Assembly (NCBI RefSeq): GCF_029892105.1
Contig: NZ_JARZAJ010000025.1
Location: 1 to 64,000 of the forward strand
Reading direction: 5' to 3'
DNA from: Kitasatospora sp. GP82
Lineage (GTDB): Bacteria > Actinomycetota > Actinomycetes > Streptomycetales > Streptomycetaceae
Length of the DNA: 64,000 nt
The translations under genes and the position numbers were made by a program. Under the pieces are notes generated by a model that worked only from the letters and a program-made list of their open reading frames with translations, did no database searches and had not been told where the DNA came from. This document shows, piece after piece, positions 25,701 to 34,603 of the stretch (position 1 is the stretch's first letter; every line of letters begins with the position of its first letter).

Positions 25701-26501
25701 ATGACGCTCCCCAGCACTCCGGCAGTCCGTGAGAACGGCACCGGTATCCCGCTCGTCCTCCTGCACGCCTTCCCGCTCTCCGCCCGGATGTGGGAGGCCC
25801 AACTGGAGCTGCTCCCCGGCCCGACCGGGGAGCAGGCCCGGGTGCTCGCTCCCGACCAGCGTGGCTTCGGAGCAGTCGAGTTGGGCCAGGACGCCCCCTC
25901 GCTGGACCTGGTCGCCGACGACGTCGCCCGCCTGCTGGACGTCGCCGGAATCGACCGGGCGGTGATCGGCGGTCTCTCGATGGGCGGTTACACCGCGATG
26001 GCCTTCGCCCGCCGCCACCCCGGACGCCTCGCCGGGCTGCTGCTCGCCGACACCAAGGCCACCGCCGACACCGCCCAGGCCCGCGCCAACCGGGAGCGGA
26101 TGGCGCAGGCCGTGCTGGCCCGCAACAGCGTGCAGCTGCTCGTGGACGACAGGTTCGAGGAGAGTGTGCTCGGCCCCGCGACCGCACCCGAACTGACCGC
26201 GCGGGTACGGGAGATGATCGCCGAGGCGTCCCCGCAGGCCGTCGCGTGGGCGCAGCGCGCGATGGCCGGCCGCCAGGACTCGCTGGACGTCCTTGCCGGG
26301 GTGACCGTCCCCGCCGCGGTGATCGTCGGCGAACAGGACGCCCTCACCCCGCTCGCCGAGGCCCGGCTGATGGCCGAGGCCCTCCCGGACGCACAGCTGA
26401 CGGTCATCCCGAGCGTGGGCCACTTCAGCTCACTGGAGGCCCCCGAGACCTTCAATGCGGCCGTACGGGGCCTGCTCCGCAGGATCGGACGGATTCGCTA
26501 G
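25701..26501 (+). CDS. Alpha/beta-hydrolase family protein
   Basis: A 266-residue cytosolic hydrolase. The oxyanion region is LLHAFPLSARMW, the nucleophile Ser lies in GGLSMGGYTA, the acid Asp in VGEQDALTP and the His in PSVGHFSSLEAPETF, the usual order for carboxylesterases, haloperoxidase-like enzymes and 3-oxoadipate enol-lactonase relatives. No Shine-Dalgarno precedes the ATG; TACGGT ends 6 bases before it, so a leaderless transcript is possible. The substrate is unknown. Confidence 0.85.
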   Translation: MTLPSTPAVRENGTGIPLVLLHAFPLSARMWEAQLELLPGPTGEQARVLAPDQRGFGAVELGQDAPSLDLVADDVARLLDVAGIDRAVIGGLSMGGYTAMAFARRHPGRLAGLLLADTKATADTAQARANRERMAQAVLARNSVQLLVDDRFEESVLGPATAPELTARVREMIAEASPQAVAWAQRAMAGRQDSLDVLAGVTVPAAVIVGEQDALTPLAEARLMAEALPDAQLTVIPSVGHFSSLEAPETFNAAVRGLLRRIGRIR

Positions 26502-26517
26502 ACGCAAGGGGCAACCC

Positions 26518-26597
26518 GCAGTTCCTCGCGCCCCCAAAAAAGCCCGCACGGCCTCGCGCCCCTCGGCGCGCCCGCGCAGTTCCTCGCGCCCCCAAAG
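26518..26597. repeat. Dispersed GC element, two direct copies
   Basis: GCAGTTCCTCGCGCCCCCAA occurs at 26518 and again at 26576, 58 bases apart. These are reverse-orientation members of the CAGGGGCGCG/GAACTGCGCGA family seen elsewhere in the window. They fill the convergent gap between the hydrolase gene and filP. Confidence 0.75.
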
Positions 26598-26636
26598 AAA
26601 TGCGTGCGGCTTCGCGTGCCGCAGGGCTGGGTATGG

Positions 26637-26674
26637 CAGTGGCCCCCGTCCGGGGTGGAGGACGGGGGCCACTG
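26637..26674 (-). terminator. Terminator of filP
   Basis: CAGTGGCCCCCGTCC (26637-26651) and its exact reverse complement (26660-26674) enclose an 8-base loop. It lies 10 bases beyond the filP stop and can also serve the converging hydrolase gene. Confidence 0.8.
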
Positions 26675-26683
26675 GGGGTTGGG

Positions 26684-27613
26684 TCAGCGTGACTGCTGAG
26701 CGGGGACGCCCAGGGTGTCGTCGGTCGGCAGGGAGGCGGCTGCGACGGCCGCGCCGGTCAGCGTCGCGAGCATCTCGCGCACGTTGGTCAGCTGAGCGTT
26801 GATGGAGTCGCGACGGTTGGTGAGCGCCGCCAGCTCGCGCTCGGATTCGCTGCGGATCCGGTCGGCCTTGGCATTGGCGTCGGCCACGATGTCCTCGGAC
26901 TGACGCTGGGCCGTCTCCACCGTCTGGCGGGCGCGGCGCTCGGCGTCCGTCCGCAGCTTCTCGGCCTCCAGGCGGAGCTGCTCCGCGCGGTGCTCGATCT
27001 CGGCGAGGCGCTTCTCGGCCTTGGCCTGACGGGCCGCCAGGTCGCGCTCGGACTGCTCGCGGCGCTTGGCCAGGTTGGTCTCGAACTCCAGCGCGGCCTG
27101 GGCGGCCTTGGTGCGGGTCTCCTCGAAGAGGGCGTCCGCCTCCTCGCGCTTGTTCTGTGCGTCCTTGTTGGCCTCGGCGCGCAGCTGGGCCGAGTCGCCC
27201 TTGGCCTTGTCGACGATCCGCAGGCCCTCGTCCTCAGCCTTGGCCTTGCGGTCCTTGGCGTAGTTCTCCGCCTCGGCGCGCACCTGCTGGGCGGCCGCCT
27301 CGGCGAGCTCGCGGTGCTGCTCGGCGGCGCGGTGCGCCTCGTCGCGCAGGTCCTTGGCCTCCTCCTCGGCAAGACGGAGGATCTTCTCCACCCGGGCACC
27401 GAGACCGGCGTACGAGGGCTCGGCATCGGTCACCGCCGCCTGGGCGGTCTGCGTCTCCAGGTGCAGCTCCTCGATGCGCTTCTCGAGGGCGTTGATCCGG
27501 GCCAATGCACTGTCACGGTCGGCCACCAGCTTGGTGATCCGCTCGTCGACCTGGGCGCGCTCGTACCCACGGCGTACCAGGTCGAAGCCGTGAGGGGAGT
27601 GACTGTCGCTCAT
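26684..27613 (-). CDS. filP: Filament-forming coiled-coil protein FilP
   Basis: A 309-residue protein of almost continuous coiled coil. FilP assembles intermediate-filament-like networks near hyphal tips, interacts with DivIVA and Scy and stiffens the hypha. The N-terminus FDLVRRGYERAQVDERI resembles the DivIVA membrane-binding head; residues 30-290 are Ala/Glu/Arg/Lys-rich helix; the last 20 residues are loose. Length agrees with S. coelicolor FilP (about 310). It lies 107 bases downstream of scy on the same strand, the conserved arrangement, with its own AGGAAG before the ATG. Confidence 0.94.
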   Translation of the reverse strand: MSDSHSPHGFDLVRRGYERAQVDERITKLVADRDSALARINALEKRIEELHLETQTAQAAVTDAEPSYAGLGARVEKILRLAEEEAKDLRDEAHRAAEQHRELAEAAAQQVRAEAENYAKDRKAKAEDEGLRIVDKAKGDSAQLRAEANKDAQNKREEADALFEETRTKAAQAALEFETNLAKRREQSERDLAARQAKAEKRLAEIEHRAEQLRLEAEKLRTDAERRARQTVETAQRQSEDIVADANAKADRIRSESERELAALTNRRDSINAQLTNVREMLATLTGAAVAAASLPTDDTLGVPAQQSR

Positions 27614-27720
27614 GGGACTTTGGTCTTCCTGTCGTCGGACCGCTGAGGGAGTTGAGGGAATCCTGACACGTTACCGGAGTGTCATCAGCGAAATGCCGAT
27701 GCTTCGCGGACAATGTCCGC

Positions 27721-30700
27721 TCAATCGGGTGGTGCGCTTCCGGAGCGATTGCCACCCGATCGAGGGGCGCCCACTCCGGCCCGTGTCTTCGAACCGCCGT
27801 CGCGGCCGCCCGACCCGGGCTTCTTACTGTTCGATCCCCCGTTGGCCGTCTCCTGAGCAGCAGGTGACGGTGCCTCAAACGCTTCCAGAGCTGACAGGAC
27901 GTCCTGAACCCTGGAGATCTCGGTGTTGATGTCCTTACGCCGGCGGACCAGTTCCTCCAACTCCCGGCGACCCTGATCGGTCACGCGCTGAGCCTCGGTC
28001 TTGGCCTCGTCGAGCAGCCGCTCCGCCTCCTCCTTGGCCAGACGCAGTTGTTCGTCGGCGCTCTCGTCCGCCCGGCGAAGCCGCTTCTCCGCTTCCGCGG
28101 ACGCCGCCTCGATCTGCTCCTCCGCCTCGTCCTGCGCGGCCTTGAGCCGGTCCTCGGCCTCGCCGCGCAGCTGCTCGGCCTTGGACGTCGAGTCGGCGAG
28201 CTTCTGCTCCGCCTCCTTGAGCAGGCCCTCGGCCTTGCGCACGGCGGCGATCCGGACCTTGCTGGCCTCCGCCGAAGCCTCCGAGGTGAGCTCGGACGCC
28301 CGATCCTCCGCCGCCGCGACCAGGGCGGTGGCCCGGTCCTCGGCCTCGGCCACGGTCGCGACCGCCTGGTCCTCGGCCTCGGTCAGCTGCTCCTGCGCCG
28401 CCGTCACCAGCGCATCCACCCGCTCGCCGGCCGACTTCATGGCCTGTGCGTTCTCCTTGCGGGCCCGCTCGTGCAGCGCTTCGATCTCGGCGTCCGTACG
28501 CTCGCGCAGCTCCTCGGCGCGCTCGCGGATCGCGGTGGAGTCCCGGCGGGCCTCGGAGAGCAGCGCATCGGCGTCCGAACGCGCCTTCTCCACCTCGGCC
28601 TGACCCGCGGTCTCGCCCGCCGCGACCAGCCGCTCGGCCTCCTTGCGGGCGGCTGCGACCATGGCGTCCGCCTGTTCCTCGGCGGCGGCGGTGGTGGCGA
28701 GGGCAGCCGTCTGGGCGTCCTCGGCCAGCGCCTCGGCATCCGCGAACGCCTTCTCCAGCACCGAGCTGGCCTGATCGCGGGTCGCCTTGTCGTACTGCTC
28801 GGCGGCTTCGCGGGTCTCCGCGTCGTACGCGTCGGCCCGGCCCCGGGTCGCCGCCTCGTACTCCTCGGCGAGGGTACGGGTGGCCAGGGCGTACTCCTCG
28901 GCCTCGGTACGCAGGGCGGCCGCGAACTCCTCGCTCTCCGCGATGACGGCCGCCGCCCGGTCCTCCGCCTCGGCGACGGTCTGCCGGCCCTGGGCCTCCG
29001 CCTCCGCGCGGTGCTGCTCGGCGTAGTCGTGGGCGTTCTGCCGCTCGGCCTCCGCATCGGCGCGCAACTGCTCGTCGTACGCCTGCGCCTCGGCCCGCTG
29101 CTGCGCGATCTCCGCAGCGGCGAGCTCCCGGTCGGCGTCCAGCTCCTGTGCCGTCCGCTCCCGCAGCTCGGTGGTCTCCTGCTCGGCCTGGGCGCGGAGT
29201 TCGCGGTCGTACGCCTCGGCCTGTTCGCGCTGTTCGGCGGTCTCGCGGTCGGCCAGGGCACGGAGTTCCGCCGTCTCCTGCTCGGCCTGGGCCCGCAGTT
29301 CGGCGATCTGCTGGGATGCGGCCTCGTGGAGACCCGCGACGGACTGACGGGTCTCGGCGGCCTCGTCCTCGGCGGCGCCGACCAGTTCGGCGGCGCGGCG
29401 CTCGGCGGCGGTGGTCACCTGCTCGGCCTCGGCGGCGGCCGCGGCGGCCACCTCCTCCGCCTCGGTAAGGGCACGGGTCCGCAGCTCCGCCACCTCGGCG
29501 GCGGTCCGCTCGCGCAGCCCGGCTGCCTCGGCCGTGGTCCGCTCGTGCAACTCCTCGGCCTCGCGGCGCAGTTCGGCGGCGTGCTCCTGGGCGTCGGCCA
29601 GCTCCTGGGCACCCTCCTCGCGCAGGGACTCGGCCGCCTTCCCGGCCTTCTCGCGCAGGGTCTGCGCGGCGCTCTCGGCCTCGGCCAGCTGCTCGGCGGC
29701 GTCCGTCCGGGCGGCCTCCAGGGTCTGCTCGGCCTCGGCGCGCAGTTCGGCGGCGGCCTGCTCGGCGGCCTCCCGCAGCGCGGTGGTCTCGGCGGTCGTA
29801 CGCTCCGTCAGTTCGGCCGCCTGGGCTTCGGCGCCCTCCCGGGCAGCCTCCGCGGCGGCGAGCTGCTCGGCGGTCTCCTCGCGCTCGCGCTGGAGTCCGG
29901 CGGCCGCCTCGTCGTAGGCGCGGCGGCTCTCCTCCCGCAGCGCGTTGGCGGCGGCCTCGGCCTCGCCACGCTCCCGCAGGGCCCAACTCTCGGCCTCCGT
30001 GCGGTGACCCTGGGCCCAGTCCTCGGCCTCGGAGCGCTGGGCCTGGGCCCAGTCGGCGGCGTCGGTCCGGACGAGCTCGGCCGCGTTCGCGGCCTCGGAG
30101 CGCCGGTCCTGGGCCCAGTTCTCGGCTTCGGAGCGCTGGGCCTGCGCCCAGTCGGCCGCCTCGGCCCGCAGGGACTCGGCCGCGCTCGCGGCCTCCGCCC
30201 GTACGGCCTCTGCCGCGCTCGCGGCCTCGGCGCGCACCCGCTGGTCGTACTCGGCGGCCTCGCGGCGCAGTTCGGCGGTCTCCCGCTCGGCGGCGGCGCG
30301 GTTCTCGGCGGCGGCGGCCTTCGCCGCGGCAAGGGCCTCCTGGCGCTGCTGTTCGGCGGTGGCGGCGAGCTTCTCGGCCTCGGAGCGGGCACGGGCGAGG
30401 GTCTGCTCGGCGCGGCCCTGCATCTCCACGGCCTGGGCCTTGGCCTGGTCGCGGATCTTCTCGACCTCGCTGGCGGCTGTGCCGCGCAGCTCGTCCGCGT
30501 CGGACTTGGCCTTGGTGAGGAGTTCCTCGGCCTGCTTGGCGGACTCCTCGATCTGGACGACGGCCTGACGGCGGGCTTCGCTGCGGACGCGTTCGGCCTC
30601 GGCGGCGGCGTGGGCGCGGAGCTCCTCGGCCTCGGCGCGCAGCCGGGCGGCCTCGTCGTGCATCCGCTCCATCTGCTCGCGGATGCCGGCGGCGTCGTCC

Positions 30701-32208
30701 AGGGCGGCGTTCTGGGCCTGCTCGACGGCGGCCTGGGCCTGCTCGCGGAGCAGGTCGACCTCGGTGGCCGCCTCGGTGCGGATCCGCTCGGCCTCGGCGG
30801 CTGCGGCGGCGACGGTGGTCTCGGCGTCCTGGGAGGCGCGGGAGAGCACCTCCTCGGCCTGCTTGGCGGCCTTGGACAGCTGGATGGTGGCGTCCTTGGC
30901 GGCCTCGGCGCGGCCCTGTTCCTGCGCCTCGGTGCGCAGTGCCTCGGCGGCGGCCTGGGCCTCGGCCCGCAGCGCGGCGAGTTCGCGTTCGGCCTCGGCG
31001 CGCAGCTCGGCGATGGCGGCCTCGGCCTCGGAGCGGAGCTGGGTGGCGACGGACCCGGCGGCGCCGCGCAGGCGCTCACTCTCCTCGGCGGCGGCCGCCT
31101 TGGCGGCGTCGGCCTCGGCCTTGGCATTGGCGGCGTCGGCCTTGATCAGCTCGGCTTCGCGGGTGGCGGCGGCCACCATGCGGGCGATCTCGGCCCTGGC
31201 GGTCTGGGAGCGCTGCTCGTTGGCGGCCTCGCCGTCGGCGACCTTCTGCTCGACGGCGGCGACGGCCTCCGCGTGCAGGCGTGTCGCGGCGGCCTCGGCC
31301 TGGGCGTGCAGTTCGGCGGCTTCCTGGCGGGCCCGTTCGGCCTCGGCCAGGGCCTCGGCGCGCAGCCGCTCTATCTCGGCCTGGGCCTGGGTCAGGGCGG
31401 CCTCGGCACGCTCCTGGTCGGCGACGGCCTGCCGCTTGAGCTGCTCGATCTCGGCGCGGGCGACGGCCAGCTGCTGGCCGGCCTCGCTGGCGGCGCTGTC
31501 GCGGAGCTCCTCGGCCTGGGCGCTGGCCTGCTGCGCCTGCTCGGAGGCGGCGCGCAGCAGTCGTTCGGCGTCGGTCTGGGCGCGCAGCAGGGCGGCCTCG
31601 GCGGCGGCCTGGGCCTCGCCGCGGGCGGCGTCCACGTCGGCCGCGGTCTGGGCGCGGGCCTGGTCGGCGAGGGCGGCGGCCTCGGCGCGGGCGGCGGCGA
31701 CCATGCGCTCGGACTCGGCCCGGGCGTCCTGCAGGAGGCGCTTGGCCTCCTGCTCGGTGCCGGCCCGGGTCTGTTCGGCCCAGCTGACGTTCTCGTTGAC
31801 GTGCCGTTCGGCGCTGCGGCGGAGATCGGCGAGTTCCTCGTCGAGCTGGCGGCGGCGGGCGGCGAGCTCGGCCTCAAGACGGGCCGTGCGGTCGGCGGCC
31901 TCGGCCATCAGGCGCTGGGTGGCCGCCTGCGACTCGCGCAGCTGCCGCTCGGCGTCGGCGCGCAGCGCCTGCGCCTGCATCTCCGCGGTGCGCAGTATCT
32001 GCTCGGCCTGCCCGGAAACGGCGTCGAAGGCGCGTGGCTGGGCGAGCTGCCGTCGGCATTCGTGCAGCTTGGCCCGGAGCACCTCCACCTGGTAGGCGAG
32101 GTCCTCGGCATGCTCGATGGACTTGTCCCGCTCCTTGCGAGTCCGCTCCATCTCGGCCTCGAACTGGGAGAGGTGATCGTCACCCTCGTAGCGGTCGTTG
32201 CCCCGCAC
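27721..32208 (-). CDS. scy: Scy, giant coiled-coil organiser of hyphal tips
   Basis: Scy is a scaffold that gathers DivIVA and FilP into polar assemblies and sets the place and number of growing tips. This copy has about 1495 residues, longer than the roughly 1330 of S. coelicolor as I recall it. After a short head (DDHLSQFEAEMERTRKERD) it is nearly all coiled coil in 11-residue periods. A Trp-bearing block of about six hendecads (units like DWAQAQRSEAE) and a Tyr-bearing block (units like EEYEAATRGRA) stand out. The end is Ser/Gly-rich and basic. The frame runs up to 32325, but the GTG at 32208 (RGNDRYEGDDHLSQ) matches the family start. Its long antisense open frame is compositional and not a gene. 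Confidence 0.94.
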   Translation of the reverse strand: MRGNDRYEGDDHLSQFEAEMERTRKERDKSIEHAEDLAYQVEVLRAKLHECRRQLAQPRAFDAVSGQAEQILRTAEMQAQALRADAERQLRESQAATQRLMAEAADRTARLEAELAARRRQLDEELADLRRSAERHVNENVSWAEQTRAGTEQEAKRLLQDARAESERMVAAARAEAAALADQARAQTAADVDAARGEAQAAAEAALLRAQTDAERLLRAASEQAQQASAQAEELRDSAASEAGQQLAVARAEIEQLKRQAVADQERAEAALTQAQAEIERLRAEALAEAERARQEAAELHAQAEAAATRLHAEAVAAVEQKVADGEAANEQRSQTARAEIARMVAAATREAELIKADAANAKAEADAAKAAAAEESERLRGAAGSVATQLRSEAEAAIAELRAEAERELAALRAEAQAAAEALRTEAQEQGRAEAAKDATIQLSKAAKQAEEVLSRASQDAETTVAAAAAEAERIRTEAATEVDLLREQAQAAVEQAQNAALDDAAGIREQMERMHDEAARLRAEAEELRAHAAAEAERVRSEARRQAVVQIEESAKQAEELLTKAKSDADELRGTAASEVEKIRDQAKAQAVEMQGRAEQTLARARSEAEKLAATAEQQRQEALAAAKAAAAENRAAAERETAELRREAAEYDQRVRAEAASAAEAVRAEAASAAESLRAEAADWAQAQRSEAENWAQDRRSEAANAAELVRTDAADWAQAQRSEAEDWAQGHRTEAESWALRERGEAEAAANALREESRRAYDEAAAGLQREREETAEQLAAAEAAREGAEAQAAELTERTTAETTALREAAEQAAAELRAEAEQTLEAARTDAAEQLAEAESAAQTLREKAGKAAESLREEGAQELADAQEHAAELRREAEELHERTTAEAAGLRERTAAEVAELRTRALTEAEEVAAAAAAEAEQVTTAAERRAAELVGAAEDEAAETRQSVAGLHEAASQQIAELRAQAEQETAELRALADRETAEQREQAEAYDRELRAQAEQETTELRERTAQELDADRELAAAEIAQQRAEAQAYDEQLRADAEAERQNAHDYAEQHRAEAEAQGRQTVAEAEDRAAAVIAESEEFAAALRTEAEEYALATRTLAEEYEAATRGRADAYDAETREAAEQYDKATRDQASSVLEKAFADAEALAEDAQTAALATTAAAEEQADAMVAAARKEAERLVAAGETAGQAEVEKARSDADALLSEARRDSTAIRERAEELRERTDAEIEALHERARKENAQAMKSAGERVDALVTAAQEQLTEAEDQAVATVAEAEDRATALVAAAEDRASELTSEASAEASKVRIAAVRKAEGLLKEAEQKLADSTSKAEQLRGEAEDRLKAAQDEAEEQIEAASAEAEKRLRRADESADEQLRLAKEEAERLLDEAKTEAQRVTDQGRRELEELVRRRKDINTEISRVQDVLSALEAFEAPSPAAQETANGGSNSKKPGSGGRDGGSKTRAGVGAPRSGGNRSGSAPPD
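29980..30175 (-). repeat. 33-bp (11-residue) repeats within scy
   Basis: About six consecutive 33-base units encode Trp-containing hendecads such as DWAQAQRSEAE, NWAQDRRSEAA and DWAQGHRTEAE; one unit has lost the Trp (NAAELVRTDAA). The DNA units share CTGGGCCCAGT. Regular Trp in a coiled-coil core is rare, and the near identity of units suggests recent repeat expansion. Confidence 0.8.
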
Positions 32209-32524
32209 TCCGCGGTCCCATCCATCCCCTGGTCGCGTCCTCGACCCGGCCTGCCCGGACCCCGTACTGCTGGGGGCCGGACCGACTGGTCCTTGCAGCC
32301 GCGGCGGGTGCCGCGGTCGGAGCACTCGGCAGGTGGGTACGCGGATTTCCGCGCTCCGCCGTCCGGGTGGACTCCTGAGCGAACTCTTGCCTAGTGGAGA
32401 ATGGTGACAGATCCGAACTGCGACTGTTCAGCCCGTGCCCGTGTAAGGGATTCCCCTACAACAGGACCAGCCGTCGGATACTCGGCTTTTCCCGCCCTTG
32501 GCCGTGCCCACCGGACCGGTCCTC

Positions 32525-32573
32525 CCCGGAGCCTTAGTGCACCTGGGCATTGTAGTGTGCGCGGCTCCGGGGG
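32525..32573 (-). terminator. Hairpin between the epimerase gene and scy
   Basis: CCCCGGAGCC (32525-32534) pairs with GGCTCCGGGG (32564-32573) across 29 bases that hold the weaker GTGCAC/GTGTGC pairing. It lies 43 bases beyond the epimerase stop and may end that transcript. The remaining part of the 407-base gap (32209-32524) should contain the scy promoter; I see no certain -10/-35 pair. Confidence 0.5.
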
Positions 32574-32615
32574 GAACGGGGGCGTGGGTCCTTTCCAAGG
32601 TTACTGACGAGTCGT

Positions 32616-33059
32616 TCAGTGCTCCGCGTGCTCCGACGCGCTTGCCGAGGTGACCAGTTCGGTCAGTACACCGCCGCAGTCCTTGGGGTGCAGAAAGGTG
32701 ATCCGCGAGTCCATCGAGCCCCGGCGCGGCTCCTGGTAGAGCACCCGGACGCCCTTGGACCTGATGTCCGCGGCGTCACCGTCGACGTCCGCGGTGCCGA
32801 AGGCGATGTGGTGCACGCCCTCGCCGTTCTTGGCCAGCCACTTGGCGACGGTGGAGTCCTCGCGGGTGGGCTCCAGCAGCTGGAGGTAGGAGGCGCCGCC
32901 GTCGCCGGTGTCGTTGATCTTCAGCATCGCCTCGCGCACCCCCTGCTCCTCGTTGACCTCGCTGTGGAACACCTCGAAGCCGTAGGTGTTGCGGTAGAAC
33001 TCGACGGTCTTGTCCAGATCGAAGCAGGCGATGCCGATGTGGTCGATGCGGGTCAGCAC
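32616..33059 (-). CDS. mce: Methylmalonyl-CoA epimerase
   Basis: Interconverts (2R)- and (2S)-methylmalonyl-CoA, linking propionyl-CoA carboxylation to the B12-dependent mutase. The 147-residue protein has two VOC/glyoxalase half-domains with probable metal ligands His7 (RIDHIGIA), Gln60 (YLQLLEP), His84 (GVHHIAFG) and Glu134 (LTELV). GGAGG lies 7 bases before the GTG at 33059; the open frame to 33134 is rejected. It is divergent from the thiolase gene, with a shared 247-base control region, and meaB is nearby. Confidence 0.94.
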   Translation of the reverse strand: MLTRIDHIGIACFDLDKTVEFYRNTYGFEVFHSEVNEEQGVREAMLKINDTGDGGASYLQLLEPTREDSTVAKWLAKNGEGVHHIAFGTADVDGDAADIRSKGVRVLYQEPRRGSMDSRITFLHPKDCGGVLTELVTSASASEHAEH

Positions 33060-33306
33060 GGCGGGGCCTCCGAGGGCAGTCGCGGTAAGGGTGCCAACAG
33101 TGCAGCGCATCGCGCCGAAGCCGCGCCAGAGCACACCGTGCGAGCCTGCTCACAATATTCACCCAGGCCGCACTGACACGGTGTTGACTGGAGAGTGCCA
33201 GTGCTCCTGATCACACCTTCGCTGCGGTGACGCACGGGTTACGGGTCAGTACATTGAGCGGCGTCCCCACACCCTCCTGGCCTTGACGCGCGAAGGGGCT
33301 CGTCCT

Positions 33307-34494
33307 ATGACTACTTCAGTGATCGTCGCTGGTGCCCGTACCCCGATGGGCCGGCTGCTCGGCTCGCTCAAGGGCTTCTCCGGCGCTGATCTGGGCGGAT
33401 TCGCCATCAAGGCCGCCGTGGAGCGGGCGGGCATCGCCGCCGAGCAGGTCCAGTACGTGATCATGGGTCAGGTGCTGCAGGCCGGCGCCGGCCAGATCCC
33501 GGCCCGGCAGGCCGCTGTCAAGGCCGGCATTCCGATGAACGTGCCGGCCCTCACCATCAACAAGGTGTGCCTCTCCGGACTGGACGCGATCGCCCTCGCC
33601 GACCAGCTGATCCGCGCGGGCGAGTTCGACATCGTGGTGGCCGGCGGCCAGGAGTCCATGACCAACGCCCCGCACCTGCTGCCCAAGTCCCGCGAGGGCT
33701 ACAAGTACGGCTCGATCGAGCTGCTCGACGCGATGGCCTACGACGGCCTCACCGACGCGTACGAGAACATCCCGATGGGCGAGTCCACCGAGAAGCACAA
33801 CACCCGCCTCGGCATCGGCCGCGAGGTGCAGGACAAGATCGCCGCGCTCTCCCACCAGCGGGCCGCCGCCGCGCAGAAGAACGGCCTCTTCGAGGCGGAG
33901 ATCGTCCCCGTCGAGATCCCGCAGCGCAAGGGCGAGCCGGTCCTCTTCAGCCAGGACGAGGGCATTCGCGCCGAGACCACGGCGGAGGGCCTGGCCAAGC
34001 TTCGCCCGGCCTTCAGCAAGGACGGGACGATCACCGCCGGCACCTCCTCCCAGATCTCCGACGGCGCCGCCGCCGTGGTCGTGATGAGCAAGGCCAAGGC
34101 CGAGGAGCTGGGCCTGACCTGGCTGGCCGAGATCGGCGCGCACGGCAACGTGGCCGGCCCGGACAACTCGCTCCAGTCGCAGCCGTCCAACGCGATCAAG
34201 CACGCGGTCGCCAAGGAGGGCATCACGGTCGAGGACCTCGACCTGATCGAGATCAACGAGGCGTTCGCGGCCGTCGCCCACCAGTCGATGAAGGACCTGG
34301 GCGTCACCGAGGAGAAGGTCAACGTCAACGGCGGTGCGATCGCGCTCGGCCACCCGATCGGCATGTCCGGTGCCCGGGTCGTCCTGCACCTGGCGCTCGA
34401 ACTGCAGCGCCGTGGCGGCGGCGTGGGTGCGGCGGCGCTGTGCGGCGGTGGCGGCCAGGGCGATGCCCTGATCGTGAGGGTTCCGCAGAGCTGA
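33307..34494 (+). CDS. Acetyl-CoA C-acetyltransferase (thiolase)
   Basis: Condenses two acetyl-CoA to acetoacetyl-CoA or cleaves 3-ketoacyl-CoA. The 395-residue protein has the nucleophile Cys88 in INKVCLSGLDA, the His in NGGAIALGHPIGMSGAR and the second Cys in AALCGGGGQGDA. AAGGGG lies about 8 bases before the ATG at 33307. The biosynthetic-type active-site spacing and closeness to epimerase and meaB suggest a role in supplying C4 acyl-CoA. It is followed, after a hairpin, by meaB on the same strand. Confidence 0.95.
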   Translation: MTTSVIVAGARTPMGRLLGSLKGFSGADLGGFAIKAAVERAGIAAEQVQYVIMGQVLQAGAGQIPARQAAVKAGIPMNVPALTINKVCLSGLDAIALADQLIRAGEFDIVVAGGQESMTNAPHLLPKSREGYKYGSIELLDAMAYDGLTDAYENIPMGESTEKHNTRLGIGREVQDKIAALSHQRAAAAQKNGLFEAEIVPVEIPQRKGEPVLFSQDEGIRAETTAEGLAKLRPAFSKDGTITAGTSSQISDGAAAVVVMSKAKAEELGLTWLAEIGAHGNVAGPDNSLQSQPSNAIKHAVAKEGITVEDLDLIEINEAFAAVAHQSMKDLGVTEEKVNVNGGAIALGHPIGMSGARVVLHLALELQRRGGGVGAAALCGGGGQGDALIVRVPQS

Positions 34495-34511
34495 TCGTCT
34501 GACATAGCGTC

Positions 34512-34546
34512 GGGGCTGTCGGCGGCCGGTAGCGGCCGGCAGCCCC
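34512..34546 (+). terminator. Hairpin between thiolase and meaB
   Basis: GGGGCTG (34512-34518) pairs with CAGCCCC (34540-34546), and the 21-base loop can fold further (CGGCCGGTAGCGGCCG). It lies 18 bases after the thiolase stop and 58 bases before meaB and may attenuate read-through. Confidence 0.5.
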
Positions 34547-34603
34547 ATCCGCCTGTGGCGGACTCGTGGTCGTGGTCGAGGTCGTGATCGAGGAGCAACT
34601 CTG

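Noticed and set aside
22005..26501. Secondary-metabolite cluster suggested by a luciferase-like monooxygenase, ABC exporter and hydrolase
   Set aside because: There is no core synthase, the genes are on different strands in separate units, and the neighbourhood is conserved core chromosome.
29980..30175. CRISPR or satellite reading of repeats in scy
   Set aside because: The 33-base period stays in frame and encodes hendecad coiled coil.
28048..32394. 1448-codon open frame on the plus strand across scy
   Set aside because: It is the antisense of a GC-biased coiled-coil gene. Its translation is low-complexity Gly/Leu with no domain, and the minus strand frame has the known Scy layout.
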